DNA of 64,000 nt from contig NZ_PQFZ01000026.1 in the NCBI RefSeq assembly GCF_002917105.1, positions 1-64,000 on the forward strand, read 5' to 3'. The notes beneath the pieces are model-generated. The model was not told where the DNA came from. It saw nothing but the letters and a program-made list of their open reading frames with translations, and did no database searches. Each line of letters opens with the position of its first letter. Position 1 is the stretch's first letter. Both the position numbers and the translations under genes were made by a program. This DNA is from Allobosea psychrotolerans. GTDB lineage: Bacteria > Pseudomonadota > Alphaproteobacteria > Rhizobiales > Beijerinckiaceae. This document shows, piece by piece, positions 1 through 8,922 of this stretch.

Positions 1-63
1 AACGCAATCGTCAGAGACAACACACCCTGGCGAACACAAAACCCTTGACCAACAACACAGCCG

Positions 64-108
64 CTCATCCGGCGCTGCGCGCCACCTTCTCCCGCCAGAG
101 GAGAAGGG
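64..108. repeat. dispersed-type intergenic hairpin repeat
   Basis: The first 219 bases hold no gene I can support. Within them, CCTTCTCC (85-92) and GGAGAAGG (100-107) form an 8-bp stem around a 7-base loop, preceded by CTCATCCGGCGCTGCGCGCC. This string resembles a short intergenic repeat seen many times in alphaproteobacterial genomes. That resemblance is from memory; only the hairpin is directly visible. It may also act as a weak downstream structure for the minus-strand aldo/keto reductase. Confidence 0.5.
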
Positions 109-219
109 AAGAGGGCGTCGCGCCTTTCCGGAGACGGGGATAACGTCCTCACTTATCCCCGCCCGCCAAACCTATGCCCATTCTCCTCGCACCGCATCCC
201 CGAGGGGCGCTTCCTCACC

Positions 220-1158
220 TCACTTCGTGATCGCGTCGATCTCGGCCAGCTCCTCGGCCGTCAGCGCCCATTCGGCCGCCTTGACGTTGGCGGCGATCTG
301 CTCGGGCTTGGTCGCGCCCGCGATGACGCTGGAGACGACGGGCTGGGCGGCGAGCCAGGAAAAGGCGAGCTCGACCAGCGTTTTGCCGCGCGCCTCGCAG
401 AAGGCGGTGAGCTTCTCGGTCCTCTCCCAGTTGACGTCGGTCAGAACTTCGTTGGCGCGCTGGGCTTCCCTGGTCATGCGCGCGCCTTCCGGCATCGGCG
501 CGTTGCGCTTGTACTTGCCGGTCAGCAAGCCGTTCGCGAGCGGGAAATACGGCAGCAGCCCCATGCCGAAATGGCGGGCGGCGGGAATCAGATCCTTCTC
601 CGCGCCGCGCACCAGCAGGCTGTATTCGTCCTGGCAGGAGGCGAATCCGTTGATGCCGAGATCGCGCGCCGTCCATTCCGCATTGGCCATCTGCCAGGCC
701 GGCATGTTGGAGCAGCCGATATAGCGGACCTTGCCCTGGCGGATCATGTCCTCGAGGGCACGCAGCGTTTCGTCGATCGGCGTCAGCGGGTCGGCGCGGT
801 GGAACTGGTAGAGGTCGAGCCAGTCGGTCTTGAGGCGCTGCAGCGAGGCCTCGACCGCCGACATGATGTAGCGCCGCGAGCCGCCCTTCATCGTGCCGGC
901 ATCGTTCATGTCCATGCCGAATTTGCTGGCGAGCACGATGTCCTTGCGCCGCGGGCCCAGAAGCTGGCCGAGCACCGTCTCGGAGCCCCCGCGCGCGCCG
1001 TAGACATCGGCAGTGTCGAACAAGGTGATGCCGTGCTCGATCGCCGCATCGACGACCTTGCGCGCCGCCTCGTCATCGATGCGGCCGCCGAAATTGTTGC
1101 AGCCGAGGCCGACGAGCGAAACGCGCAGGCCGGAACGGCCGAGATTGCGGGTGAGCAT
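220..1158 (-). CDS. aldo/keto reductase
   Basis: NAD(P)H-dependent carbonyl reductase of the aldo/keto reductase family (312 aa, normal length), cytoplasmic, substrate unknown. The catalytic tetrad is visible: D48 (FDTAD), Y53, K79 (ASKFG) and H120 (YQFHRADP). The NTSNxP-like strand appears as GCSNMPAW, and the C-terminal cofactor segment as SVIAGATKPEQIAAN. The MLTRNLGRSGL start is chosen because it begins exactly where the family begins and follows GGAGAAGGACC; a longer frame upstream has no family similarity. The sequence pattern is nearest to the YajO/Tas-like AKR branch. It stands alone, 113 bp from the next minus-strand gene. Family assignment is firm; the physiological role is not known. 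Confidence 0.9.
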   Translation of the reverse strand: MLTRNLGRSGLRVSLVGLGCNNFGGRIDDEAARKVVDAAIEHGITLFDTADVYGARGGSETVLGQLLGPRRKDIVLASKFGMDMNDAGTMKGGSRRYIMSAVEASLQRLKTDWLDLYQFHRADPLTPIDETLRALEDMIRQGKVRYIGCSNMPAWQMANAEWTARDLGINGFASCQDEYSLLVRGAEKDLIPAARHFGMGLLPYFPLANGLLTGKYKRNAPMPEGARMTREAQRANEVLTDVNWERTEKLTAFCEARGKTLVELAFSWLAAQPVVSSVIAGATKPEQIAANVKAAEWALTAEELAEIDAITK

Positions 1159-1271
1159 GGCAAAGGTCCTTCTCCGGAAGGGCCACACAGGACCAGAGCC
1201 CGCGCGGCACGACAACCGCGCTGCGCGTCATTTTCGGGCTGCGCCCAGCGCAGGGCCGGCGGCCCAGCCTC

Positions 1272-2120
1272 TCAATGGGACATCAGGCAGCAGAACGGCG
1301 TCGTCTCGAGCAGATCATGCGTCACGCCGCCGAAAATCCACTCATGCACGCGGCTGTGACCATAGGCGCCGGCCACGATCAGGTCGGCTCCCTCGTCCTG
1401 CGCCAGCTCGATGATCTCATCGACGATGTATTTCACGCTATCGGGACGCAATACGGCGCGCGCGGCAATGCCGTGCTGTGCAAGGTAATCGCAGACATCC
1501 TGAGTGCCCTGCTCTGCCGCATCGGCCCCGACCGCGAGCAATCTGACGACGTCGGCGCGGCCGAGCAGCGGCAGCGCATCCCAGAGTGCGCGACGCGCCT
1601 CGCGCGTATCCTTCCAGGCGATGACGATGCGCTTGGCCGACAAGGTCGAGAGACCGGGCGGCACCACCAGCACAGGGCGGCCGAGATTCATCACCATATC
1701 ACCGGGTTCGATGCCCATCCGGCCCTGGCCCTCATCGGCAGGCCCTTGCCGTGCCAGCACCATGAGATCCGCGGCGCGGGCCTGCGTCAGCGCAAAACCG
1801 CGCGGTTCCCGGATAGCGCTACGCCATTCAACGGCGGCGTTGCCCTCGACGACGCGCCGGAACAGGGCCTCGGCCTTGGCCAGATCCTCCGTCGCGACCG
1901 TGCGGGCGTTTTCCGCCAGCAGCGCATTCGCCATGGCCGTGCTGTCGCCGTAGTAAGGCAGCTCGATGTCCCTGGCAGCGACACCGATCAGCCGGCAGGA
2001 CAGCTTCTGCGCCAGTGAGTTCGCCAGCCTGAGCGTCCGCTCCGAGCCGGCACCGAGATGAACGGGGGCGATGATGCCCGCATAGCGCCGGGCGTCGGCG
2101 GCTGGGCTCGTCTGGGGCAT
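1272..2120 (-). CDS. universal stress protein, tandem UspA domains
   Basis: 282-aa cytoplasmic universal stress protein with two UspA-like halves. The first (about residues 12-155) ends in GRPVLVVPPG. The second (about 160-282) carries the nucleotide-binding pattern G-x2-G-x9-G-(S/T) as GAYGHSRVHEWIFGGVT, so this half probably binds ATP. The start at MPQTSPAAD follows an AGGAG eight bases upstream; the longer reading frame begins with a non-conserved Pro-rich stretch. The gene is divergent from a paralogue (2529-3368) across 408 bp and ends in the same LMSH tail. Usp proteins are generally induced by starvation, hypoxia or stress; no clear operator was found here. Confidence 0.9.
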   Translation of the reverse strand: MPQTSPAADARRYAGIIAPVHLGAGSERTLRLANSLAQKLSCRLIGVAARDIELPYYGDSTAMANALLAENARTVATEDLAKAEALFRRVVEGNAAVEWRSAIREPRGFALTQARAADLMVLARQGPADEGQGRMGIEPGDMVMNLGRPVLVVPPGLSTLSAKRIVIAWKDTREARRALWDALPLLGRADVVRLLAVGADAAEQGTQDVCDYLAQHGIAARAVLRPDSVKYIVDEIIELAQDEGADLIVAGAYGHSRVHEWIFGGVTHDLLETTPFCCLMSH

Positions 2121-2528
2121 GTGGCGATCTCCTGGATGTGACGACGCGGGTCCCGGCGGGATCATCCCGTTTGGGGCCGCGGCTGCGACGATCTTGCGAG
2201 CGGATGGTCGGCATTGGACTTCCAGGGCTGGGATTCGCCGTCCCGCTCACGGATTGGAGCGTATTCGCCGGTGGCAAAGTGACGACGCTCGAGCCTGAAG
2301 CCGCTTTCGTCGTGCTCGCGCGAGGCGTGGTCGTCGTCGATGCCCCAACACGCTCCGCCCGCGCGCGGTGAAGCTCGATGCGTTGAAGCATGGCGAGGCC
2401 CATCCCAGTCCTGTATCGCGATGGCAGTCTTCCACCGATCCGCAGCGTCCGGATTGATCCAGCGCAAGATCAGGCGGCGCCATTTGCGGCAAGCTCGGAG
2501 CCCAGGACATGAAGACGGAGACCCGGAC
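2121..2528. other. divergent intergenic region between two usp genes
   Basis: 408 bp without a supported gene. It must contain the promoters of both universal stress protein genes. I looked for FNR/FixK-type boxes (TTGAT-N4-ATCAA), which often control such genes, and found none. TTGAT (2454-2458) and ATCA (2469-2472) form an inverted pair, but with a 10-base spacer. No terminator or repeat was seen. Confidence 0.5.
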
Positions 2529-3368
2529 ATGCTCAAGTCGATCAAGAGCGTCTTTGTCGCTTTCACCGAAGAGGGCCGGGGCGAGCGCAGCGCGGCGCTG
2601 GCCTACGCCGTGTCGCTATCGCAACAGGCGAGGGCGCACCTGACCATCCAGGTGGCCTCGATGCGCTATGCTGTGCCGGCCTCGCTGGTTGGCCAGTTCG
2701 GAGCCAGGCTGATCGGCACGGAAAATCGCCGGATCGCAGCGCTCGCCGAGGCGTTTGCCGACAATGCCAAGGGTAGCGCCGATCTGGCCGGGGTCACTTG
2801 CACGGTCGAGACCCCGCATCTCGTCTATTCGAGCCTGACCGACAGGCTGCTCGCCTATGCCCGCGTCCACGATCTGAGCATTCTCGATCTGGAGAAGGAT
2901 GCCGTGCAGCGGGATCGCGGATTAATCGAGGCGGCGCTCTTCGAAAGCGGCCGACCCGTGCTGATCGTTCCAGAGACCAGCGAGCACTTCTCGGCGAAGC
3001 GGATCGTGATTGCATGGGACGGCGGGGCTTCCGCCGCTCGGGCCGTGGCCGACGCCATGCCCTTCCTGTCTGCGGCGGAGGAGGTCGAGATCCTGTCGGT
3101 CACCGGTGAGAAAGACCTGACAAGCCTGATTGCGGGCGCGGACCTCGCGCCGCACCTGGCCCGTCATGGCGCCTCGGTCACAGTCAAGAACGTGGTGCTC
3201 TCGAAGCAGGATGTCGCGGGCACGATCAGGCAGGAAGCAGCTGCATTCGGCGCCGATTTCATCGTCTGCGGCGCCTATAAGCATTCGCGACTGCGCGAAT
3301 GGCTGCTCGGCGGGGTAACGCAGTCCCTCTTGAAGGACTGCCCGCTGCCGATCCTGATGAGTCATTAA
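2529..3368 (+). CDS. universal stress protein, tandem UspA domains (paralogue)
   Basis: 279-aa universal stress protein with the same two-domain plan as the divergent gene at 1272-2120; both end in LMSH. Its second domain has GAYKHSRLREWLLGGVT, so the second glycine of the ATP-binding G-x2-G pattern is replaced by lysine while the distal GG-(V)T is kept. Nucleotide binding may be weakened. The start at MLKSIKSVFVAF is chosen over a longer frame from 2340 because it begins at the domain's first beta strand and has GGAG about eight bases upstream. It converges on typA, with a terminator-like hairpin between them. Confidence 0.88.
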   Translation: MLKSIKSVFVAFTEEGRGERSAALAYAVSLSQQARAHLTIQVASMRYAVPASLVGQFGARLIGTENRRIAALAEAFADNAKGSADLAGVTCTVETPHLVYSSLTDRLLAYARVHDLSILDLEKDAVQRDRGLIEAALFESGRPVLIVPETSEHFSAKRIVIAWDGGASAARAVADAMPFLSAAEEVEILSVTGEKDLTSLIAGADLAPHLARHGASVTVKNVVLSKQDVAGTIRQEAAAFGADFIVCGAYKHSRLREWLLGGVTQSLLKDCPLPILMSH

Positions 3369-3394
3369 CCGGCCGGTGGCCGAGCCGCCCCGAC

Positions 3395-3426
3395 AAAAAA
3401 AGGGCGAGCCTGGCGGCTCGCCCTTT
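3395..3426. terminator. bidirectional rho-independent terminator between usp and typA
   Basis: A 9-bp GC stem, GGGCGAGCC (3402-3410) and GGCTCGCCC (3415-3423), closes a TGGC loop. Seven A residues on one side (3395-3401) give a U7 tract for the leftward typA transcript. TTTGTC on the other side gives a shorter tract for the rightward usp transcript. It lies between two convergent genes, as expected. Confidence 0.88.
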
Positions 3427-3445
3427 GTCTCTCGAAGCCGGCCGC

Positions 3446-5269
3446 TCAGGCCACTTCCTGCTTCTGCTTCTGCGAGCGCTTGCGCTCGTTGGGGTCGAGC
3501 ACGGCCTTGCGCAGGCGGATCGACTTCGGCGTCACCTCGACGAGCTCGTCATCGTCGATCCAGGCCAGCGAACGCTCCAGCGTCATCCGGATCGGCGGCG
3601 TCAGGCGCACCGCCTCGTCCTTCGAGGTTGTGCGGATGTTGGTGAGCTTCTTGCCCTTGAGCACGTTCACTTCGAGATCGTTCTCGCGGGTATGCTCGCC
3701 GACGATCATGCCCTGATAGACCTTCCAGCCGGGCTCGATCATCATCGGGCCGCGATCCTCGAGGTTCCACAGCGCATAGGCCACGGCCTCGCCGGTCTCC
3801 ATCGCGATCAACACGCCGTTGCGGCGCCCGCCGATCTCGCCCTTATAGGGCAGATAGTCGTGGAACAGCCGGTTCATGATCGCGGTGCCGCGCGTGTCGG
3901 TCAGCAATTCGCCCTGATAGCCGATCAGGCCGCGCGTCGGGGCGTGGAACACGAGCCGCAGGCGATTGCCGCCCGAGGGACGCATCTCCAGCATATCGGC
4001 CTTGCGCTCCGACATCTTCTGCACGACGACGCCGGAATGCTCCTCGTCGACGTCGATGATGACCTCCTCGATCGGCTCCAGCAGCTGGCCGGCCTCGTCG
4101 CGCTTCAGCACGACGCGCGGACGCGAGACGCCGAGCTCGAAGCCCTCGCGACGCATCTGCTCGATCAGGATGGCGAGCTGCAATTCGCCGCGGCCGGAGA
4201 CGATGTAGCTGTCCTTGTCGGCAGCCTCCTCGATCTTCAGCGCGACATTGCCCTCGGCCTCCTTGAACAGCCGGTCGCGGATGACGCGGGTGGTGACCTT
4301 GTCGCCCTCGGTGCCGGCGAGGGGGGAATCATTGACCATGAAGGTCATCGACACGGTCGGCGGGTCGATCGGCTGCGCCTTGATCGCGGTCTCGACGGAC
4401 GGATCGCAGAAGGTGTCGGCGACCGAGCCCTTCACCAGGCCGGCGATGGAGACGATATCGCCCGGGATGGCTTCCTCGATCGGCGTGCGCTCGAGACCAC
4501 GGAAGGCGAGGATCTTGGTGATGCGGCCGGTTTCGACCAGCGAGCCGTCGCCCGACAGCACCTTGATCATCTGGTTCGGCTTGGCCGAGCCCGAGACGAC
4601 GCGGCCGGTGATGATGCGGCCGAGATAGGGGTTGGCTTCGAGGAGTGTGCCGAGCATGCGGAACGGGCCTTCCTCGATGCGCGGCTCCGGCACATGGCTC
4701 AGGATGAGGTCGTACATCGGGGCGAGGCCCTGATCCTGCGGGCCGGCGGGATCATGCGCCATCCAGCCCTGCTTGCCCGAGCCGTAGAGGATCGGGAAGT
4801 CGAGCTGCTCGTCGCTGGCATCGAGCGCCGCGAACAGGTCGAAGACCTCGTTGATGACTTCGGTGACGCGGGCGTCGGGCTTGTCGACCTTGTTGATCGC
4901 CACGATCGGGCGCAGGCCGAGCTTCAATGCCTTGGAGACCACGAACTTGGTCTGCGGCATCGGACCCTCGGCCGCATCGACCAGCACGATGGCCGAGTCG
5001 ACCATGTTCAGGATGCGCTCGACCTCGCCGCCGAAATCGGCGTGGCCTGGGGTGTCGACGATGTTGATGCGCGTATCCTTCCAGACGACCGAGGTCGCCT
5101 TGGCCAGGATGGTGATGCCGCGCTCCTTCTCGAGCTCGTTGGAATCCATCACGCGCTCGATCACGCGCTGGTTGTCGCGGTAGGTGCCCGACTGCTGCAG
5201 CAACTTGTCGACGAGCGTGGTTTTGCCGTGGTCGACGTGGGCGATAATGGCGATATTGCGCATGGACAT
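3446..5269 (-). CDS. typA: translational GTPase TypA/BipA
   Basis: 607-aa ribosome-associated GTPase of the EF-G/LepA group, involved in 50S assembly and stress or cold adaptation. G1 is AHVDHGKTTLVDKLL near residue 10, the effector loop is ERGITI, G3 is DTPGHADFGGEVER and G4 is NKVDKPDARV. The TypA-specific C-terminal region includes APTRGLIGYQGELLTDTRGTAI in pieces across residues 410-440. The C-terminus is rich in Lys/Arg (RKRSQKQKQEVA), as usual. Length is typical. An alternative start two codons downstream (MRNIAI) cannot be excluded. It is a single-gene unit ending at the hairpin at 3395-3426. Confidence 0.97.
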   Translation of the reverse strand: MSMRNIAIIAHVDHGKTTLVDKLLQQSGTYRDNQRVIERVMDSNELEKERGITILAKATSVVWKDTRINIVDTPGHADFGGEVERILNMVDSAIVLVDAAEGPMPQTKFVVSKALKLGLRPIVAINKVDKPDARVTEVINEVFDLFAALDASDEQLDFPILYGSGKQGWMAHDPAGPQDQGLAPMYDLILSHVPEPRIEEGPFRMLGTLLEANPYLGRIITGRVVSGSAKPNQMIKVLSGDGSLVETGRITKILAFRGLERTPIEEAIPGDIVSIAGLVKGSVADTFCDPSVETAIKAQPIDPPTVSMTFMVNDSPLAGTEGDKVTTRVIRDRLFKEAEGNVALKIEEAADKDSYIVSGRGELQLAILIEQMRREGFELGVSRPRVVLKRDEAGQLLEPIEEVIIDVDEEHSGVVVQKMSERKADMLEMRPSGGNRLRLVFHAPTRGLIGYQGELLTDTRGTAIMNRLFHDYLPYKGEIGGRRNGVLIAMETGEAVAYALWNLEDRGPMMIEPGWKVYQGMIVGEHTRENDLEVNVLKGKKLTNIRTTSKDEAVRLTPPIRMTLERSLAWIDDDELVEVTPKSIRLRKAVLDPNERKRSQKQKQEVA

Positions 5270-5569
5270 GCGGGTAAGGGCCTTGTTTCAAGACCGCAAG
5301 CCGGCCAGGTCAAAGCCCTGCCGGCGCAGCCCGTTCATGAGGAAACTGGAATTCGCTGCGCTGCACATAAACGCTGAAGGCCGTTTGGGCAACCTTTGCT
5401 CGCGCGCAACAGCATGATGAGGAAAGCGGGAGCCGGTTTTTCGCGCCCGGCTCTTTGCGCGTCGGCCCCAAGAGCGAGAGCCGGTTGCCCGGGACACGCC
5501 GAGGCAAGATCAAAGCCCTCCAGCATCGGGCCAAGGACGATATCGGCTCTGATACGGCAGGGCGGCGCG
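5270..5569. other. intergenic region with palindromic repeat
   Basis: 300 bp between typA and the TAXI-type protein gene, with no supported gene. It contains a copy of the Hyphomicrobiales-type repeat at about 5409-5460 (annotated separately). The remainder, upstream of typA, presumably holds its promoter, but I could not identify -35/-10 elements with confidence. Confidence 0.4.
5409..5460. repeat. palindromic intergenic repeat, copy 1
   Basis: The string AGCATGATGAGGAAAGCGGGAGCCGGTTTTTCGCGCC follows the pattern AGAGCnnnnnGCGGAAAAGTGGGnACCGGTTTTTCGC, also present at 16693-16740 and in reverse at 36278-36380. GAGCCGG (5430-5436) pairs with CCGGCTC (5447-5453) and is followed by TTT. The copy may therefore serve as a terminator for the minus-strand gene ending at 5570 only if read leftward, where no clear U-tract is seen. 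Repeat identity is by pattern recognition. Confidence 0.55.
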
Positions 5570-6862
5570 CTATGCGTCGACCAGGGCCAGGCGCCGCTCC
5601 GCGACCGCGCGCCCGACCTGATCCATCACCAGCCGATAGGCGGCCAGCCCCGAACCGTCGAGGTCGCCCTTGGCGAAATCGCTGAGCACGCGAGTCAGGA
5701 TCGTGTCGGCGTCGCGGTCGAGCCGCGCCAGTTCGATCTCGTCGGAACAGGTGCGGATCACCGGCAGCAGCGCCAGCAATTCGTCGAGCCCCGACATGGC
5801 CCGGCGGCGGCGCGCCGCGCTTTCCTGGCCCAGAATGGCGGCCCCGCCAGTGCCCAGCATGGAGAGACCCATCACGCCGAGATAGAACCAGTCGCCATAG
5901 CGCTCGAAGAAGGTTTCCTGCTCGCCGTCGATGAAGGCAGCTGCGCCGGAATGGACCGAGAGCGGCGCGTCCTTGTCGGTGGAGGGCGTTTCCAGCCCCT
6001 GGATCGAGGGCAGCTCGGCCGCAAGCGTCAATCGCAGCGCCAGCAGTTCCTTGACCACCTGGCCGACGAGATTGTCGTCGAGATTCTGCGAGGCCATCAA
6101 GCGCGAGGTGACGGAGATCGTCGGCAGGTTCTCGGAAGGGCGGGGCGGGTCGCCGCCGAGCGCGCCGCGCACGATCTCACCGGTCTCGATCGAGCGGTAG
6201 CGCGCCTTGATCGCCTCGGCCTCGCGGATCGGGATCAGCATGGGATCCTCGCCCCAGGCGGAGCGCAGGCGGTTGATGCCGTCATTATTCGCCAGCGAGC
6301 CGACGGCATTGATCGAGAAGAAGGCGTCGATGCGCCCTTCCCTGACGAAGGGCACGATCTCGTCCGGCGTCAGCCCGACGATCTCGACCTCGCTGGGTCT
6401 GACTTCGTATTGCGCCAGGACGCGCTGGAGCAGCACGATATTCCCGGCCGGATTGCGCGCGACGCCGATCCTGCGGCCGCGCAGATCGGCGATGCGCCCG
6501 ATCCCGCTTGCCTTGGTGGTGATGATGAAGGGGAAGGAGCGGCGCGTGATCAGGGCCGTGTCGCCCTGGGCGGGTAGCGCGATGTCGGGGCGCACGATCG
6601 CAAGGTCGGCCAGGCCGTCATCGAGCTTCTTGGCGCTTTCCTCCGAGCCTTCGGTCAGCACGAGCCGGATGCGCAGGGACGATTTCTCGCGGTTGAGCCC
6701 CTGGACGAAGCCTGCCGCCATGCGCGCATCCTCCGAGCCCAGCGGTCCGACGGCCAGGCGCAGTGTCTTGGGCTGGCTGACGAAGTAGAAAACGGACGCC
6801 GTGACGCCAAAGACCGCCAGTAACCCCGCCAGAGCCGTAAAGCCGCGCCGCCCCATCCTCAA
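5570..6862 (-). CDS. TAXI-family TRAP-type solute-binding protein, membrane anchored
   Basis: 430-aa protein resembling TAXI (TRAP-associated extracytoplasmic) binding proteins. An N-terminal membrane segment (about residues 7-29) is followed by LRLAVGPLGSEDARMAAGF, the GDTALITRRSFPFIIT and KASGIGRIADLRGRRIGV strands typical of the fold, and NAVGSLANNDGI. Unlike secreted TAXI proteins it has a second hydrophobic segment near residues 322-342 (YLGVMGLSMLGTGGAAIL) and a charged cytoplasmic tail of about 85 aa. That arrangement predicts a periplasmic domain held between two membrane spans. No 4TM-12TM TRAP permease lies nearby, so it may be a sensor or orphan receptor rather than a transporter part. 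It is divergent from trpF. Confidence 0.75.
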   Translation of the reverse strand: MRMGRRGFTALAGLLAVFGVTASVFYFVSQPKTLRLAVGPLGSEDARMAAGFVQGLNREKSSLRIRLVLTEGSEESAKKLDDGLADLAIVRPDIALPAQGDTALITRRSFPFIITTKASGIGRIADLRGRRIGVARNPAGNIVLLQRVLAQYEVRPSEVEIVGLTPDEIVPFVREGRIDAFFSINAVGSLANNDGINRLRSAWGEDPMLIPIREAEAIKARYRSIETGEIVRGALGGDPPRPSENLPTISVTSRLMASQNLDDNLVGQVVKELLALRLTLAAELPSIQGLETPSTDKDAPLSVHSGAAAFIDGEQETFFERYGDWFYLGVMGLSMLGTGGAAILGQESAARRRRAMSGLDELLALLPVIRTCSDEIELARLDRDADTILTRVLSDFAKGDLDGSGLAAYRLVMDQVGRAVAERRLALVDA

Positions 6863-6958
6863 TCGATCCGCCCCATTCCGTTGCGTCCATGCAGGATGCT
6901 CTCACGGGCGATCATGTCGCAAGTGCGGCGGTGCCCGGGATCGTGCTAGAGCGAACCC

Positions 6959-7633
6959 ATGAACGACCATAACGATAGATTTGCCGTGAAGATCTGCGGC
7001 CTCTCGACGCCGGAGACGCTGGCTGTCGCGCTCGACGCCGGCGCCGACATGATCGGCCTCAACTTCCACCCCAAAAGCCCACGCTTCGTCACAATCGAGC
7101 AGGCAACGGCGCTGGCTGCCATGGCCCGAGGGCGGGCGGCGATCGTGGCCCTGATCGTCGATTGGGATGAGACGCAGGCCATGAGCCTGGTCGAAGCGGT
7201 GAAACCGGACTGGCTGCAGCTGCATGGCCGGGAGACGCCGGAGCAGCTGCGCGCCCTCAAGGCCGCGACCGGTCTGCCCGTGTTGAAGGCGCTGGGTATC
7301 GCGGGCAGGGAGGATCTTGCAGCGGTCGAAGCTCATCGCGGCGTCGCCGACCGCATCCTGCTCGACGCCAAGCCGCCCAAGGATGCCGCCTATCCCGGCG
7401 GCCATGGCCGGCCCTTCGACTGGAGCCTGCTTGCCGAACTCGACCCCGGCTTGCGCTTCATGTTATCGGGCGGGCTCGATCCGGCCAATGTCGCCGAGGC
7501 GATCCGCATCACGCGACCCGCCGGGGTCGACGTCTCCTCGGGCGTCGAAACCGCGCCGGGCGTCAAGGATGCCGGCCGGATCAGGGATTTCATCGCGGCG
7601 GCACGGGCCGGTGCGCAGAGTTTGAGACCATAG
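6959..7633 (+). CDS. trpF: phosphoribosylanthranilate isomerase
   Basis: 224-aa (beta/alpha)8 enzyme that converts N-(5'-phosphoribosyl)anthranilate to CdRP in tryptophan synthesis. The catalytic Cys is C13 in VKICGLSTPE, the general acid lies in IVDWDE, and the phosphate-binding loop is LSGGLDPANVAEAI followed by GVDVSSGVETAPGVKD. Only 13 bp separate it from trpB, so the two are co-transcribed. The start is the first ATG of the frame, 96 bp from the divergent TAXI gene. Only a weak AGAGCGA precedes it. Confidence 0.96.
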   Translation: MNDHNDRFAVKICGLSTPETLAVALDAGADMIGLNFHPKSPRFVTIEQATALAAMARGRAAIVALIVDWDETQAMSLVEAVKPDWLQLHGRETPEQLRALKAATGLPVLKALGIAGREDLAAVEAHRGVADRILLDAKPPKDAAYPGGHGRPFDWSLLAELDPGLRFMLSGGLDPANVAEAIRITRPAGVDVSSGVETAPGVKDAGRIRDFIAAARAGAQSLRP

Positions 7634-7646
7634 AGGCAAGCCGGAC

Positions 7647-8894
7647 ATGAACGCGCCCCATACCCCGAACACCTACCGCTCCGGCCCGGACGAGAACGGC
7701 CGCTTCGGGATGTTCGGCGGCCGCTTCGTCGCCGAGACGCTGATGCCGCTGATCCTGGAGCTCGAACAGGCCTATGAGGCCGCCAAGGCCGACCCCGCCT
7801 ATCATGCCGAGACGGCCTATGGCTTGAAGCATTATGTCGGCCGGCCCTCACCACTCTACTACGCCGAGCGCCTGACCGCGCATTTTCGCGACAAGGCGGC
7901 GGCCTCAGGCCTTTCGGGTGGCGCAAAAATCTATCTGAAGCGCGAGGAGCTGAACCATACCGGTTCCCACAAGGTCAACAATGTGCTCGGCCAGATCCTG
8001 CTGGCGCGGCGCATGGGCAAGAAGCGCATCATTGCCGAGACCGGCGCCGGCCAGCATGGCGTCGCGACTGCCACGCTTTGCGCCCGCTATGGCCTGGAAT
8101 GCATCGTCTATATGGGCGCGGTCGATGTCGCACGCCAGGCGCCCAACGTCTTCCGCATGCAGATGCTGGGCGCGACCGTCGTCCCGGTCGAGTCGGGCAC
8201 CAAGACACTCAAGGACGCGATGAACGAGGCGCTGCGCGACTGGGTCACCAATGTCGCCAACACCTTCTACTGCATCGGCACTGTCGCGGGTCCGCATCCC
8301 TATCCCGCCATGGTGCGCGATTTCCAGTCGATCATCGGCAAGGAGACGCGCGAGCAGATGCAGGAGCTGGAAGGCCGCCTGCCGGATTCGTTGATCGCCT
8401 GCATTGGCGGCGGCTCGAATGCGATGGGCCTGTTCCATCCCTTCCTCGACGATCCCAGCGTCGAGATCTATGGCGTCGAGGCGGCCGGCCACGGCATCCC
8501 GACCGGCCTTCACGCGGCCTCCTTGACCGGCGGCGCGCCGGGCGTCCTGCATGGCAACCGCACCTATCTGCTGATGGATGCGGATGGCCAGATCAAGGAC
8601 GCGCATTCGATCTCGGCCGGGCTCGACTATCCCGGCATCGGCCCCGAGCATTCCTGGCTGCATGATGTCGGGCGGGCGACCTATCTTTCGGCCACCGACG
8701 AAGAGGCGCTGGAGGCGTTCCAGCTGATCTCGAAGCTGGAGGGCATCATTCCCGCATTGGAGACGGCCCATGCGCTCGCGCGCGTCGCCGATCTCGCCCC
8801 GAAGAAGCCGCAGGACCATCTGATGGTGGTCAACCTCTCCGGGCGCGGCGACAAGGATATCCCGCAAGTGGCGGAGATTCTGGCGGCGCGCTGA
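7647..8894 (+). CDS. trpB: tryptophan synthase beta chain
   Basis: 415-aa PLP enzyme that condenses indole with serine. The PLP lysine is K109 in NHTGSHKVNN, the catalytic glutamate lies in AETGAGQHGVAT, and the phosphate-binding loop is GGGSNAMGLF. The N-terminus GRFGMFGGRFVAETLMPLI is typical of alphaproteobacterial TrpB. It partners with TrpA (10918-11766) for indole channelling, but here the two genes are 2 kb apart instead of adjacent, with unrelated genes between, some on the other strand. RBS GGCAAGCCGGAC is weak, and coupling to trpF is likely. Confidence 0.98.
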   Translation: MNAPHTPNTYRSGPDENGRFGMFGGRFVAETLMPLILELEQAYEAAKADPAYHAETAYGLKHYVGRPSPLYYAERLTAHFRDKAAASGLSGGAKIYLKREELNHTGSHKVNNVLGQILLARRMGKKRIIAETGAGQHGVATATLCARYGLECIVYMGAVDVARQAPNVFRMQMLGATVVPVESGTKTLKDAMNEALRDWVTNVANTFYCIGTVAGPHPYPAMVRDFQSIIGKETREQMQELEGRLPDSLIACIGGGSNAMGLFHPFLDDPSVEIYGVEAAGHGIPTGLHAASLTGGAPGVLHGNRTYLLMDADGQIKDAHSISAGLDYPGIGPEHSWLHDVGRATYLSATDEEALEAFQLISKLEGIIPALETAHALARVADLAPKKPQDHLMVVNLSGRGDKDIPQVAEILAAR

Positions 8895-8922
8895 GCTGCA
8901 CCGGACTGCTGGGAAGGAACAG

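Noticed and set aside
2454..2472. TTGAT...ATCA inverted pair upstream of a usp gene as an FNR/FixK box
   Set aside because: The spacer is 10 bases instead of the 4 required, and the right half lacks the final A.
3299..5377. A 692-codon plus-strand frame
   Set aside because: Exact antisense of typA, with no recognisable domain; typA itself has all GTPase motifs.
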